A DNA stretch of 64,000 nt, taken from NCBI RefSeq assembly GCF_001425755.1, contig NZ_LMDH01000001.1:3409571-3473570 (forward strand). The letters run 5' to 3'. The notes under the pieces were generated by a model. It ran no database searches, was not told the DNA's origin, and saw only the letters and a list, made by a program, of their open reading frames with translations. This document shows positions 31,793-40,119 of this stretch, piece after piece (position 1 is the first letter of the stretch; every line of letters begins with the position of its first letter). Source of the stretch: Aeromicrobium sp. Root344 (GTDB lineage: Bacteria; Actinomycetota; Actinomycetes; Propionibacteriales; Nocardioidaceae). The translations under genes and the position numbers were made by a program.

Positions 31793-32353
31793 ATGCGTCG
31801 CATTGAAACAGCCATTGTGGGCCTTCTCGTCGTGCTCTCCGCCTGCACCGGGAGCACCGAGTCCGCACCCAAGACCGTCGCCACGGCAGGATCCGGCACC
31901 GGTGACGTGATGGTTCGTGGCGTCATCACCCGCAACGCCGAACCCGTCCGGGACGCCGAGCTGTGGTTCGACCTGTGGCCCACGGACGACGGCACCAGGG
32001 CCGGCGACGTCGTCGACACGTGGGGCTCGAAGCACGTCACGACCGACCATGACGGACGCTTCGCACTTCGGATGGATCCTGACGACGTCAAGAGCAAGTA
32101 CATCGACGGCAACGCCGTCAACTTCGATCTCAACCTCTTCCACGACAAGAAGATGGCGTCGTGGGGCTCGACAGCGTGGCTCGTGCAGGATCGGGTGTGG
32201 CGCAGCGACGAGTACGCGCGCGTTGCCGACCCCACGCTTTCGATCTCGATGGACGTCGGGACATTCACGGTCACGCTCGTCGACTCCCATGGAGAACGCG
32301 AGACCAACGAGCTGACGATGGTGCCGATGCCCGCGCGGTTCGATCCGAAGTAG
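31793..32353 (+). CDS. Hypothetical lipoprotein with Ig-like/carboxypeptidase-regulatory-like fold
   Basis: A 186-aa exported lipoprotein: MRRIETAIVGLLVVLSAC gives a lipobox LSAC (Cys18). The mature part is mostly beta with GVITRNAEPVRDAELWFDLW and TDHDGRFALRMDPDDVKSKY, the pattern of carboxypeptidase-regulatory-like (CarboxypepD_reg) domains. It would sit on the outer membrane surface. Single gene; function unknown. Confidence 0.75.
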   Translation: MRRIETAIVGLLVVLSACTGSTESAPKTVATAGSGTGDVMVRGVITRNAEPVRDAELWFDLWPTDDGTRAGDVVDTWGSKHVTTDHDGRFALRMDPDDVKSKYIDGNAVNFDLNLFHDKKMASWGSTAWLVQDRVWRSDEYARVADPTLSISMDVGTFTVTLVDSHGERETNELTMVPMPARFDPK

Positions 32354-32435
32354 CCGGACCGAGACATCGGACCGAGCCCATTCCGGTCAGGAATCGAGAA
32401 GCGCTGCGTCCCTGGCCGCCGCTACGGTGACAGCC

Positions 32436-32846
32436 ATGGACATCACGATTCACACCACCGTTCTCCCGCACACCGACCCCGAAGCATCCGTCGCGTTCTT
32501 CCGTGACGCGCTCGGCTTCGAGGTACGCCAGGACGTCGGGCAGGGCACGATGCGCTGGATCACGGTCGGTCCGGCCAACCAGCCCGAGACGTCGATCCTG
32601 CTCGCGCCTCCGGCTGCCGATCCCGGCGTGACCGACGACGAGCGCCGCACGATCTCGGAGATGATGGCCAAGGGCACCTATGGCTGGATCCTGCTGGCGA
32701 CCAAGGACCTCAATGCGGCATTCGAGCAGGTCCAGGCCACCAATGCCGAGGTGGTCCAGGAGCCGACCGAGCAGCCCTATGGCGTCCGCGACTGCGCGTT
32801 CCGCGACCCGGCGGGCAACATGATCCGCATCCAGGAAGTGAGCTAG
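32436..32846 (+). CDS. VOC (glyoxalase/bleomycin-resistance) family protein
   Basis: A 137-aa single-domain vicinal-oxygen-chelate protein: DPEASVAFFRDALGFEV at the N-terminus and YGVRDCAFRDPAGNMIRIQE at the C-terminus mark the two beta-alpha-beta-beta-beta units. The ATG at 32436 is 7 nt after TACGGT (leaderless). It ends 7 nt before a UvrA-like ABC gene, so the two form an operon; VOC plus DrrC/UvrA-like pairs are typical of self-protection against DNA-binding drugs. Confidence 0.88.
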   Translation: MDITIHTTVLPHTDPEASVAFFRDALGFEVRQDVGQGTMRWITVGPANQPETSILLAPPAADPGVTDDERRTISEMMAKGTYGWILLATKDLNAAFEQVQATNAEVVQEPTEQPYGVRDCAFRDPAGNMIRIQEVS

Positions 32847-32853
32847 TCCCGCC

Positions 32854-35226
32854 ATGAGCGACACCAGCAAGCCGCACACCGCCGACAGTCACGACCTCAT
32901 CCGCGTGCAGGGCGCCCGGGAGAACAACCTCAAGGACGTCAGCATCGAGATCCCGAAGCGCCGCCTGACGGTCTTCACGGGAGTCTCCGGCTCGGGCAAG
33001 AGCTCCCTGGTCTTCGGCACGATCGCTGCGGAGTCCCAACGCATGATCAACGAGACCTACAGCGCGTTCGTGCAGGGATTCATGCCGACGCTGTCACGCC
33101 CCGAGGTCGACCTCCTCGATGGACTGACGACCGCGATCATCGTCGACCAGGAGCGCCTCGGCGCCAACCCACGTTCCACGGTCGGCACGGTCACGGATGC
33201 CAACGCGATGCTGCGCATCCTCTACAGCCGACTCGGCGAGCCCCACATCGGGCCACCGACGGCCTACTCGTTCAACGTCCCGACCCGCACGGCGAGTGGT
33301 GTCATGAGCACCGACAAGGCCGGCCGCACCGAGAAGAGCGTCGTCCGCAACGCCGTCTATCTCGGCGGCATGTGCCCGCGGTGCGAGGGCATGGGTGCGG
33401 TGAGCGACTTCGACCTCACCGCGCTCTACGACGAGTCCAAGTCGCTGAGCGGGGGAGCACTGACGATTCCGGGCTACAGCATGGAGGGCTGGTACGGCCG
33501 CATCTTCAGCGGTTCCGGCTACTTCGACATGGACAAGCCGATCGCCAGGTTCACCAAGAAGGAGCTCGACGACCTGCTCTATCGCGAGCCGACCAAGATC
33601 AAGGTCGAGGGCATCAACCTCACCTACGAGGGCATCATCCCCAAGATCCAGAAGTCGATGCTGTCCAAGGACGTCGACGCGATGCAGCCCCACATCCGGG
33701 CGTTCGTCGAGCGGGCCGTCACGTTCCAGACCTGCCCGGAGTGCGACGGCACGCGCCTGACCCAGGAGGTCCTGGCGTCCAAGGTCAAGGGCAAGAACAT
33801 CGCGGAGGTCTGCGCGATGCAGATCAGCGACGTCGCCGAGTGGATCCGCACGATCGACGACTCGTCCGTGGCGCCGCTGCTCGCTGGTCTGCAGCACCTG
33901 TTCGACTCGTTCGCCCAGATCGGCCTCGGCTACCTCTCGCTCGACCGGCCGTCGGGCACGTTGTCCGGGGGAGAGGCCCAGCGCACCAAGATGATCCGCC
34001 ATCTCGGTTCGTCGTTGACCGACATCACGTACGTGTTCGACGAGCCGACGATCGGCATGCACCCGCACGACATCGAGCGCATGAACACGCTGCTGCTCCA
34101 GCTGCGAGACAAGGGCAACACCGTGCTGGTCGTCGAGCACAAGCCGGAGACGATCGCGATCGCCGATCACGTCGTCGACCTCGGGCCAGGCGCCGGCACG
34201 GGCGGCGGCACGGTCTGCTTCGAGGGCACGCTCGACGGGTTGCGGGGGAGCGACACCGTCACGGGGCGGCACCTGGACGACCGCGCCTCGCTCAAGGAGT
34301 CCCTACGTCCGGCCTCCGGCGCGCTCGAGGTGCGAGGAGCGTCGACCCACAACCTCCGCGATGTCGACGTCGACATCCCGCTCGGCGTGCTGTGCGTCTT
34401 CACCGGTGTCGCCGGGTCCGGCAAGAGCTCGCTGATCAACGGATCGGTCGCCGGGCGCGACGGGGTCGTGCTGATCGACCAGGCCGCGATCCGCGGTTCG
34501 CGTCGCAGCAACCCGGCGACCTACACCGGTCTGCTCGAGCCGATCCGCAAGGCGTTCGCCAAGGCCAATGGCGTCAAGCCCGCACTGTTCAGCTCCAACT
34601 CCGAGGGTGCGTGCCCCGGCTGCAACGGCGCCGGCGTCATCTACACCGAGCTCGGCGTCATGGCGACGGTCGCGTCGACGTGTGAGGAGTGCGAGGGCCG
34701 GAGGTTCCAGGCGTCCGTGCTGGACTACACCTTCGGTGGCCGCAACATCGCCGAGGTGCTGGCCATGCCGGTCAGCGAGGCGCTGCCGTTCTTCGCCCAA
34801 GGCGACGCGCACACACCGGCCGCGCACAAGATCCTCGAACGCCTCGCCGACGTCGGCCTCGGCTATGTCAGCCTCGGACAGCCCCTCACGACCCTGTCAG
34901 GAGGCGAGCGGCAGCGGCTCAAGCTGGCGACGCACATGGGGGAGAAGGGTGACGTCTTCGTGCTCGACGAGCCGACCACGGGCCTGCACCTCGCCGACGT
35001 GGAGCAGCTGCTGGGGCTGCTCGACCGATTGGTCGACTCGGGCAAGTCCGTCATCGTCATCGAGCACCATCAAGCGGTCATGGCGCACGCCGACTGGATC
35101 ATCGATCTCGGTCCCGGCGCCGGCCACGACGGCGGCACGATCGTCTTCGAGGGCACACCGGCCGACCTCGTGGCCGCCGAGTCGACGCTCACCGGCAAGC
35201 ACCTCGCGGCGTACGTCGGAAGGTGA
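32854..35226 (+). CDS. UvrA-like ABC ATPase (DrrC-type, drug-resistance UvrA paralogue)
   Basis: A 790-aa two-ABC protein, about 150 residues shorter than canonical UvrA. It has Walker A TGVSGSGKSS near 44, signature LSGGEAQRTK near 371, Walker A TGVAGSGKSS near 519 and LSGGERQRLK near 681. Zinc-binding pairs CPRC/CPEC (173, 294) and CPGC/CEEC (587, 609) are kept. The short length suggests loss of the UvrB-binding/insertion region. Known homologues (DrrC of the daunorubicin producer) release DNA-intercalating drugs. Its partner VOC gene precedes it by 7 nt. Confidence 0.9.
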   Translation: MSDTSKPHTADSHDLIRVQGARENNLKDVSIEIPKRRLTVFTGVSGSGKSSLVFGTIAAESQRMINETYSAFVQGFMPTLSRPEVDLLDGLTTAIIVDQERLGANPRSTVGTVTDANAMLRILYSRLGEPHIGPPTAYSFNVPTRTASGVMSTDKAGRTEKSVVRNAVYLGGMCPRCEGMGAVSDFDLTALYDESKSLSGGALTIPGYSMEGWYGRIFSGSGYFDMDKPIARFTKKELDDLLYREPTKIKVEGINLTYEGIIPKIQKSMLSKDVDAMQPHIRAFVERAVTFQTCPECDGTRLTQEVLASKVKGKNIAEVCAMQISDVAEWIRTIDDSSVAPLLAGLQHLFDSFAQIGLGYLSLDRPSGTLSGGEAQRTKMIRHLGSSLTDITYVFDEPTIGMHPHDIERMNTLLLQLRDKGNTVLVVEHKPETIAIADHVVDLGPGAGTGGGTVCFEGTLDGLRGSDTVTGRHLDDRASLKESLRPASGALEVRGASTHNLRDVDVDIPLGVLCVFTGVAGSGKSSLINGSVAGRDGVVLIDQAAIRGSRRSNPATYTGLLEPIRKAFAKANGVKPALFSSNSEGACPGCNGAGVIYTELGVMATVASTCEECEGRRFQASVLDYTFGGRNIAEVLAMPVSEALPFFAQGDAHTPAAHKILERLADVGLGYVSLGQPLTTLSGGERQRLKLATHMGEKGDVFVLDEPTTGLHLADVEQLLGLLDRLVDSGKSVIVIEHHQAVMAHADWIIDLGPGAGHDGGTIVFEGTPADLVAAESTLTGKHLAAYVGR

Positions 35227-35239
35227 CTCTTGAAAGCCT

Positions 35240-35262
35240 GGCCCGGTCGAGTCGACCGGGCC
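35240..35262. terminator. Bidirectional terminator between UvrA-like and DHFR-like genes
   Basis: GGCCCGGTCGA (35240-35250) and TCGACCGGGCC (35252-35262) are perfect complements around one base; in RNA the inner pairs would open into a small loop. It lies 13 nt after the UvrA-like stop and 21 nt from the convergent stop at 35284. Confidence 0.75.
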
Positions 35263-35283
35263 GGGCGTGCGTAAGACCTGGAG

Positions 35284-35886
35284 TCAGCGAACGCGGTCGT
35301 AGACCAGCGACAAGGTGCCGTGCTCACCGGCCGCCTGGCTGACCAGGGACCACGTGTTCCTGGCCGGCAGACCGTCGTCGAAGAGTCGGCGACCGCCGCC
35401 CAGGAACACCGGGAAGACCGTGAGGGCGAGGCGGTCGACCTGGTCGGCAGCCAGCAGCGCCTTGATCACGCTGGCGCTGCTGAGCACCAGGATGTCGCCG
35501 CCGTCGGACTCTTTGAGGTCGGCGATCACCTCGTCCGTGGGCTTGTTCACGATGGTGGTCCGCTCCCACGGCGCCTCATCGAGGGTGGACGACAGCACGA
35601 CCTTCTCGCTCTCGACGAGCCACCTCGCGAAGCCTTCGTCGCGCGGGTCGGCGCCCTCCATGCCGATCACGGTCGGCCAGAAGCCAAGGAACCCCTCGGC
35701 GTTGACCCGGCCCAGAAGAGCGGTGGTTGCCGGCTCCCACAGGTTCGTCAGGTGGTCGCGTGCCACGTCGGTGATCGCGTACGGCATCACCCATCCCATG
35801 TCCATCGGGTCCGTCGCGGCGTAGTGCCCGTCGAGCGAGAGGGCCATGTTCGTGACGACCCTGCGGCCGCCGGTCTGCTGTGTCAT
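35284..35886 (-). CDS. Dihydrofolate reductase / RibD C-terminal domain-like protein
   Basis: A 200-aa NADPH-binding reductase fold: VVTNMALSLDGHYAATDPMD at the start, LLGRVNAEGFLGFWP, and GGDILVLSSASVIKALL plus FPVFLGGGRRLFDDG near the end. These DHFR-family oxidoreductases rarely have known substrates. The ATG at 35886 overlaps the stop of the ArsR-SRPBCC gene (ATGA); the association of the two is common in Actinobacteria. Confidence 0.88.
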   Translation of the reverse strand: MTQQTGGRRVVTNMALSLDGHYAATDPMDMGWVMPYAITDVARDHLTNLWEPATTALLGRVNAEGFLGFWPTVIGMEGADPRDEGFARWLVESEKVVLSSTLDEAPWERTTIVNKPTDEVIADLKESDGGDILVLSSASVIKALLAADQVDRLALTVFPVFLGGGRRLFDDGLPARNTWSLVSQAAGEHGTLSLVYDRVR

Positions 35887-36749
35887 GTCGTGCTCCTTGT
35901 GTCGTTGTCGTGCGGTGTGTCGGAGTTGGTCGCGTGCGGCTCGGCCGCGATGACGGACACGAGACGGTCGAGGCTCTGCCCGAACCCGATCTCGATGCCT
36001 GCGATGAAGTCCGCGGCGTCGGTCGCACTGTCGGTGACCCGGAGCTCGAGGTCGAGCTCGGCACCGCTCGCGGTGGGTCGAAGGGTCAGGCCCACGTGGG
36101 CCGTGAACGCGGTGCCCCCGTCGGGCAGCTGCGGCGACAGTCGGTAGGCGAGGTGCTCGCACGGCTGCACGGCGTCGACGACGCCCTCCGCACGGCCGAC
36201 GACGACGTCCACCCCGCTGGTGTCCTCGACGTCGCGGTACTCCTGGACGATGTCGCCACCCGGTCGCGCGTCGAAGACGAGCTCGGAGACGCGAAGGTCC
36301 TGGGGCGTCCACCACTGGGAGAGCAGTGACGTTTCCGTGAGGTACGGCCAGGCGTCCTGCGGGCTCGCCGCCAGCGCCCGAGTGAAGCTGAACGTACGAC
36401 CGTCTGCCCAACCGCCCTGGTCTGCGGCAGGCCGTTCGGCCTGGAGACTGAGGCCATACTGGTCGAAAGTCACTCGCGAGTCGGCCTGTTCGGCCGCACC
36501 GGCAAGCTCCTGGAGGGCTGCGGCGAGTTCGCGCAGGGGAGCGGACTGCAGAGCGTAGATCCGGCGCTGGCCGCTGCGCTGCGACGTGACGATGCCCGCG
36601 CGCTCGAGGGTCTGGAGGTGCTTGGTCGTCTGCGGCTGCCGGGCACCGGCGAGCTGAGCGAGCACCCCGACCGGCCGGGGTCGTTCGGCCAGCAGGGTCA
36701 CGAGGCGCCAGCGAGCCGGATCGGCCAAGGCGGTGAAGAGTGCTTCCAT
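35883..36749 (-). CDS. ArsR-type regulator fused to SRPBCC (AHSA1-like) domain
   Basis: A 288-aa fusion. Residues about 1-85 are an ArsR winged helix (DPARWRLVTLLAERPRPVGV then ARQPQTTKHLQTLERAGIV). From about 115 on an AHSA1/Bet v 1-like ligand-binding domain follows (FTRALAASPQDAWPYLTET, LSQWWTPQDLRV). This architecture lets a hydrophobic ligand control DNA binding directly. The ATG at 36749 stands 6 nt after AATACT with TTGACA 18 nt further up, so the mRNA is probably leaderless; an A+T-rich operator covers the promoter. Confidence 0.88.
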   Translation of the reverse strand: MEALFTALADPARWRLVTLLAERPRPVGVLAQLAGARQPQTTKHLQTLERAGIVTSQRSGQRRIYALQSAPLRELAAALQELAGAAEQADSRVTFDQYGLSLQAERPAADQGGWADGRTFSFTRALAASPQDAWPYLTETSLLSQWWTPQDLRVSELVFDARPGGDIVQEYRDVEDTSGVDVVVGRAEGVVDAVQPCEHLAYRLSPQLPDGGTAFTAHVGLTLRPTASGAELDLELRVTDSATDAADFIAGIEIGFGQSLDRLVSVIAAEPHATNSDTPHDNDTRSTT

Positions 36750-36756
36750 GTGAGAA

Positions 36757-36793
36757 GTATTCTTGACCACGCATATTCTTGTCAAGGAATATT
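36757..36793 (-). promoter_or_regulatory. Promoter/operator of the ArsR-SRPBCC operon
   Basis: ATATTC (36773-36778) and GAATAT (36787-36792) form an inverted repeat, and TATTCTTG recurs as a direct repeat at 36759 and 36775 (16-bp period). The consensus -35 TTGACA on the minus strand lies inside it. A+T-rich repeats overlapping a promoter are the usual ArsR binding mode. Confidence 0.55.
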
Positions 36794-36940
36794 TCGGTCA
36801 ATCATTCGCGATACAGTCAAAATCCCTCTGCTTCCGAGGAGAATCCCGCAGCGGCATAGAGCGCATGGGCACCATCACAGGCCGACGATGTCACCCATCC
36901 CGGCACGCAGAGGCCGGCACTGGGCCGGTACTTTGATGGC

Positions 36941-37579
36941 GTGGAACTCGTCTCGCTCACCTCGTTGCTCGGGGTCGCCGTACTGGAGCTGGGGATGGTG
37001 CTCATTCCGGGTCCCAACATGGTCTACCTGACATCGCGAGCGATCTCGCAGGGGAGGCGCGCCGGGTTCGTGTCTCTCGCTGGCGTCGCGCTCGGGTTCG
37101 TGGCCTATCTGATTGCCGCCGCAGCCGGTCTGTCTGCGCTGTTCGCCGCCGTGCCCGAGGCGTATCACGTCGTGAAGCTCCTGGGCGCGGCCTACCTCGC
37201 GTGGCTGGCGTGGCAGATCCTGCGTCCTGGCGGCGTCTCGCCGTTCGAGCCTCGTCAGCTCGATCCACATTCATCGGCGCGGCTGTTCGGCATGGGACTG
37301 CTCACGAATCTCCTGAACCCCAAGATCGCGCTGCTGTACGCCGCCCTGATCCCGCAGTTCATCGATCCGGCGCTGGGAGCCGCCTGGTGGCAGTTCCTCC
37401 AGCTCGGCAGCGCGCAGATCGTCGTCGGTGTCGCGGTCAACGGCCTGATCGTGTTCACCGCTGCGGCACTCGCCGGACATCTGGCCCAGCATCCTCGCGC
37501 GCTCCGGACGCAGCGTTATGCGTCCGGAACGCTCTTGGGATTCTTCGCCGCCAGGATGGCCGTCAGCAAGCCCGCCTAG
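36941..37579 (+). CDS. LysE-family transporter
   Basis: A 212-aa inner-membrane exporter with six helices. MVLIPGPNMVYLTSRAISQG is the family's N-terminal signature and GMGLLTNLLNPKIALLYAAL the central one. The GTG start is 6 nt after TACTTT. It is a paralogue of the gene at 28533. Divergent from the ArsR-SRPBCC operon and the last gene before the dif site. Confidence 0.88.
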   Translation: MELVSLTSLLGVAVLELGMVLIPGPNMVYLTSRAISQGRRAGFVSLAGVALGFVAYLIAAAAGLSALFAAVPEAYHVVKLLGAAYLAWLAWQILRPGGVSPFEPRQLDPHSSARLFGMGLLTNLLNPKIALLYAALIPQFIDPALGAAWWQFLQLGSAQIVVGVAVNGLIVFTAAALAGHLAQHPRALRTQRYASGTLLGFFAARMAVSKPA

Positions 37580-37601
37580 CTCGATTTCTCGCCCTATGCG
37601 C

Positions 37602-37629
37602 TTGTCCGATAATGCACATTATGTCAACT
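37602..37629. other. dif: Chromosomal dif site (XerC/XerD recombination site)
   Basis: The 28-mer has arms TTGTCCGATAA (37602-37612) and TTATGTCAACT (37619-37629) around a 6-bp centre. It carries the palindrome ATAATG/CATTAT that XerCD sites share and agrees with the actinobacterial dif consensus as I recall it (CCGATAAT, then ACATTATGTCAA) at all but about three or four positions. It lies in a 116-nt gap between two genes. The polarity of the strand-biased heptamer GGGGGAG reverses between about 34.9 and 38.9 kb, around this site, as expected at the terminus. Confidence 0.85.
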
Positions 37630-37695
37630 GGCGCTGAGAACGCCTCCCGGTCGGCTCCACCCACTCCTCGCGCGGTCGCTTGGTAGCGTTCGGCT

Positions 37696-38073
37696 ATGAG
37701 TAAGCCTGTCGATGACAAGTTGGGCACATTGGTCGGCGAGGACAAGGACGTTCTCGCGGCCCGCCTGTTCGTTGCGTCGTTCACAGAAGGCGCTCGAGAT
37801 CCTCTGGAGTTCGGCAAGATCCGTGCACAGCTGGCCACGATGGCCGGGATCGGACGTTTCCAGGTCTTCGCCGGCCACGGCGGTCCTGACTACGCCTTTG
37901 GTGTCGAGCTGGTGCTTCGCTGGGAGCGGGCCTTGCTTGCCGCCCGGATATTCGGCGGCGACCACGCCAGCATGTCTGTCCTGCTGCTCAGCGACGGGGA
38001 GCTCGTCCGCGATTCCGCCGACCCGTACACGGCGGCCCTCACCGCAATTCGTTCCGCAGCCCCGCGGAGATGA
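37696..38073 (+). CDS. Hypothetical protein
   Basis: A 125-aa soluble protein without membrane segments. It has a helical N-terminus (EDKDVLAARLFVASFTEGA), then GIGRFQVFAGHGGPDYAFGV and ELVLRWERALLAARIFGGDH. I recognise no family. TAGCGT lies 6 nt before the ATG. Its stop overlaps the next ATG (ATGA), so it is coupled to a GNAT gene and may be its substrate or partner. Confidence 0.65.
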   Translation: MSKPVDDKLGTLVGEDKDVLAARLFVASFTEGARDPLEFGKIRAQLATMAGIGRFQVFAGHGGPDYAFGVELVLRWERALLAARIFGGDHASMSVLLLSDGELVRDSADPYTAALTAIRSAAPRR

Positions 38074-38594
38074 ACACCATCCGCCTGCTGAGTCTTGACG
38101 ACATACCTGCGCTCGCGGAGCTCTTCGGTGCGAATCGCGACTTCCTGGCGCCCTGGGAGCCGGAACGTGGCGTCGACTACTTCTCGATCGACGGACAACG
38201 CGTGGTCGTCGAGGAGGCTCTCGACCGGTACGAGCAGGGGCTGACCTACCCGCACGTGATTCTCGACGACGCTGGCGACATCGTCGGCCGCATCAACATC
38301 GGCAACATCGTGCGTGGCCCGTTCCAGTCCTGCGGCGTCGGCTACTGGGTGAGCGAGCATGCGAACGGCCGCGGGCTCGCCACCGCTGCCCTCAGCGAGA
38401 TCAAGGAGCTGGCGTTCGGCCAGCTCGGGCTGCACCGGATCGAGGCAGGCACCTTGGCCCACAACGTCCGGTCGCAACGGGTTCTGGAGAAGAACGGCTT
38501 CGTCCGATTCGGGCTGGCTCCCAGCTACCTCGAGATCGCCGGACGATGGCAGGACCACGCGCTCTACCAGGTGCTCAATCCCCTTCACGGCTGA
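38070..38594 (+). CDS. GNAT N-acetyltransferase (RimJ/RimL-like)
   Basis: A 174-aa acetyltransferase resembling those acting on ribosomal protein N-termini: ELFGANRDFLAPWEPER, then GVGYWVSEHANGRGLATAAL for acetyl-CoA and HRIEAGTLAHNVRSQRVLEK near 128-147. Coupled to the upstream 125-aa gene by ATGA overlap. Confidence 0.88.
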   Translation: MNTIRLLSLDDIPALAELFGANRDFLAPWEPERGVDYFSIDGQRVVVEEALDRYEQGLTYPHVILDDAGDIVGRINIGNIVRGPFQSCGVGYWVSEHANGRGLATAALSEIKELAFGQLGLHRIEAGTLAHNVRSQRVLEKNGFVRFGLAPSYLEIAGRWQDHALYQVLNPLHG

Positions 38595-38629
38595 TTAGCC
38601 CTCCTGGTGGGGCAACCGACGCTGCAGGA

Positions 38630-39301
38630 CTACGCCTCGGGACATCCCGCCTTGAACGCTGTCGGCCGGCCGGGCCCCAGCTTCCGGCCGTCCGTCGGGA
38701 ACACCTCGTCGTAGGCCTTGGTCCGCGGCACCGTCTCAGCCTCGAGCGCCGCGCATGTCCCGTTGTCGAACTGGAACTGCACGCGGACGACCTGGCCGGG
38801 CGCCAACCCGTGCGGCACGACGAATCCGCCGGCGTCCGACGCGTCTCCGGCCCTGCTGACCTTTCCAGGAAGTACTGGCAGCCACATCTGGGTGCTCGCC
38901 ACGTCGAGCTCCCCCGCCGTGGTGCTGATGGACACCGCCTGCAGCGCCATCGACTCGCGCCCGCCCGTGAACGTCGCCGAGAGCGTCGCGGATCCATCGG
39001 CGTTCGCGACCATCACCACGTGTGAGATGGCGAGCTCAGCGCTGTCAGGAGCAGCGGTCTTGTCTGGTTCCTCGACCACCACTCCCCTGGGCTCGGGCTC
39101 GGTCTCGCGCGCGGGCGCTAGGAAGACGACGTCCGACAGGTCCGCCGATCCGCTCACGTTCGCCGCATGGGCGCGGATCGCTACGTCGTCGTCCATGGCT
39201 GTGGCCCGTCCCGCAGGCGCAGCCAGCAAGGCTGCGACCGTGGCGATGGCGAACGGCGCGATCCCCAGAATGGTGCGCCGTCGCGGCGCAGATACGTTCA
39301 C
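38630..39301 (-). CDS. Hypothetical exported protein
   Basis: A 223-aa protein. From the GTG at 39301 (AGGAG 5-6 nt upstream) it begins with a signal peptide (RRRTILGIAPFAIATVAALL, cut near GRATA). The mature part has beta-rich sequence with DGSATLSATFTGGRESMALQ and a C-terminal VFPTDGRKLGPGRPTAF, and two cysteines (TCAAL, AGCPEA). No family recognised. The inverted repeat TGTTGAC/GTCAACA (39362-39386) about 60 nt upstream could be its operator. Confidence 0.65.
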   Translation of the reverse strand: MNVSAPRRRTILGIAPFAIATVAALLAAPAGRATAMDDDVAIRAHAANVSGSADLSDVVFLAPARETEPEPRGVVVEEPDKTAAPDSAELAISHVVMVANADGSATLSATFTGGRESMALQAVSISTTAGELDVASTQMWLPVLPGKVSRAGDASDAGGFVVPHGLAPGQVVRVQFQFDNGTCAALEAETVPRTKAYDEVFPTDGRKLGPGRPTAFKAGCPEA

Positions 39302-39429
39302 GAGAGCTCCTGCATACCTAGGAGTGTCCACCACAAGGCGATGTGTGACATCACGATCTCATGTTGACTTCGAATCAATGTCAACAGGCTGTCCCGAAAT
39401 GCCTCGTGCGACGCACGGTGGAGTGTGCT

Positions 39430-40044
39430 TCACGCGACCGGGAAGTTGAAGTACGTGTCCGGATACGGCTCGTCCGTCAGCGTGTAGTGCCACCACTCGC
39501 AGGCGTACGCGGTGAAGCCGCAGGTCTCCATGACGGACCGCAGGTGCCGACGGTTGGCGGCCTCGAGCGGTGGGGTCCCCGGAGCATCATGATGCGAGAC
39601 CGGATCCATCAGGTCATGGTCGCCGCCCATGGACGTCAGCTCCCCCGTTCGCAGGTCGAAGAGCGTGAGGTCGACCGTGCTCCCCCGGCTGTGGCCCGAC
39701 CTGGCGGCGACGTAGCCCTGGTCGAACATGTCGGCCCGATCGATGTTCGGGTAGTGCCTGGCCTTGGTCCGGCCGTCCTCGGGCAGTCGTGACCAGCGCA
39801 GGAAGGCATCGACAGCACGCTGGGGGCGATAGCCGTCCCAGATCAGCAGCCCGAAGCCCCGGGCAGCGAGCTTGTCCCGTGCGGCCTCCAGCGCAGCACA
39901 CAGGGCCGACGTGCCGACGATGCGGTTGGCCTCATAGCCATCGACGGGCTTGCCGGTGAAGTTGTCCCACGTCGCGTACTTCGCGTCCCATCGGATACCC
40001 GGGACCAGTTCGTCGACATAGGCGAAGTCACTTTGACTGTTCAT
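39430..40044 (-). CDS. vanX: D-alanyl-D-alanine dipeptidase VanX
   Basis: A 204-aa zinc dipeptidase that destroys D-Ala-D-Ala so that only D-Ala-D-Lac enters the wall, giving glycopeptide resistance. It follows enterococcal VanX closely: GIRWDAKYATWDNFTGKPVD, LIWDGYRPQRAVDAF (Arg73), SGHSRGSTVDLTLFD (zinc ligands His118 and Asp125) and CEWWHYTL (catalytic Glu183, zinc His186), each displaced by 2 from VanX. No signal peptide, as expected for the cytoplasmic enzyme. It is divergent from vanH rather than downstream of vanA. The ATG lies at the predicted +1 of a VanR-type promoter. Confidence 0.96.
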   Translation of the reverse strand: MNSQSDFAYVDELVPGIRWDAKYATWDNFTGKPVDGYEANRIVGTSALCAALEAARDKLAARGFGLLIWDGYRPQRAVDAFLRWSRLPEDGRTKARHYPNIDRADMFDQGYVAARSGHSRGSTVDLTLFDLRTGELTSMGGDHDLMDPVSHHDAPGTPPLEAANRRHLRSVMETCGFTAYACEWWHYTLTDEPYPDTYFNFPVA

Positions 40045-40106
40045 GGTCCCAGTCAAGGAATCGCGCTGTTGCCGGCCCGTATCGGGAAATCGATATGCCG
40101 ACGATA
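40042..40106 (-). promoter_or_regulatory. VanR-type promoter of vanX
   Basis: Minus strand, in order: TATCGTCGGCATATCGA (complement of 40090-40106), 16 nt containing ATACG, GGCAAC (40068-40073), 11 nt, TTGACT (40051-40056) as -10, 6 nt, ATG. Every block and spacer agrees with the vanH and vanY promoters. The sequence is direct; assignment to VanR is inference. Confidence 0.8.
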
Positions 40107-40119
40107 GGCACCGGTCACA

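Noticed and set aside
39362-39386. TGTTGAC/GTCAACA inverted repeat upstream of the exported-protein gene considered as a VanR site
   Set aside because: It shares neither sequence nor spacing with the three van promoters.
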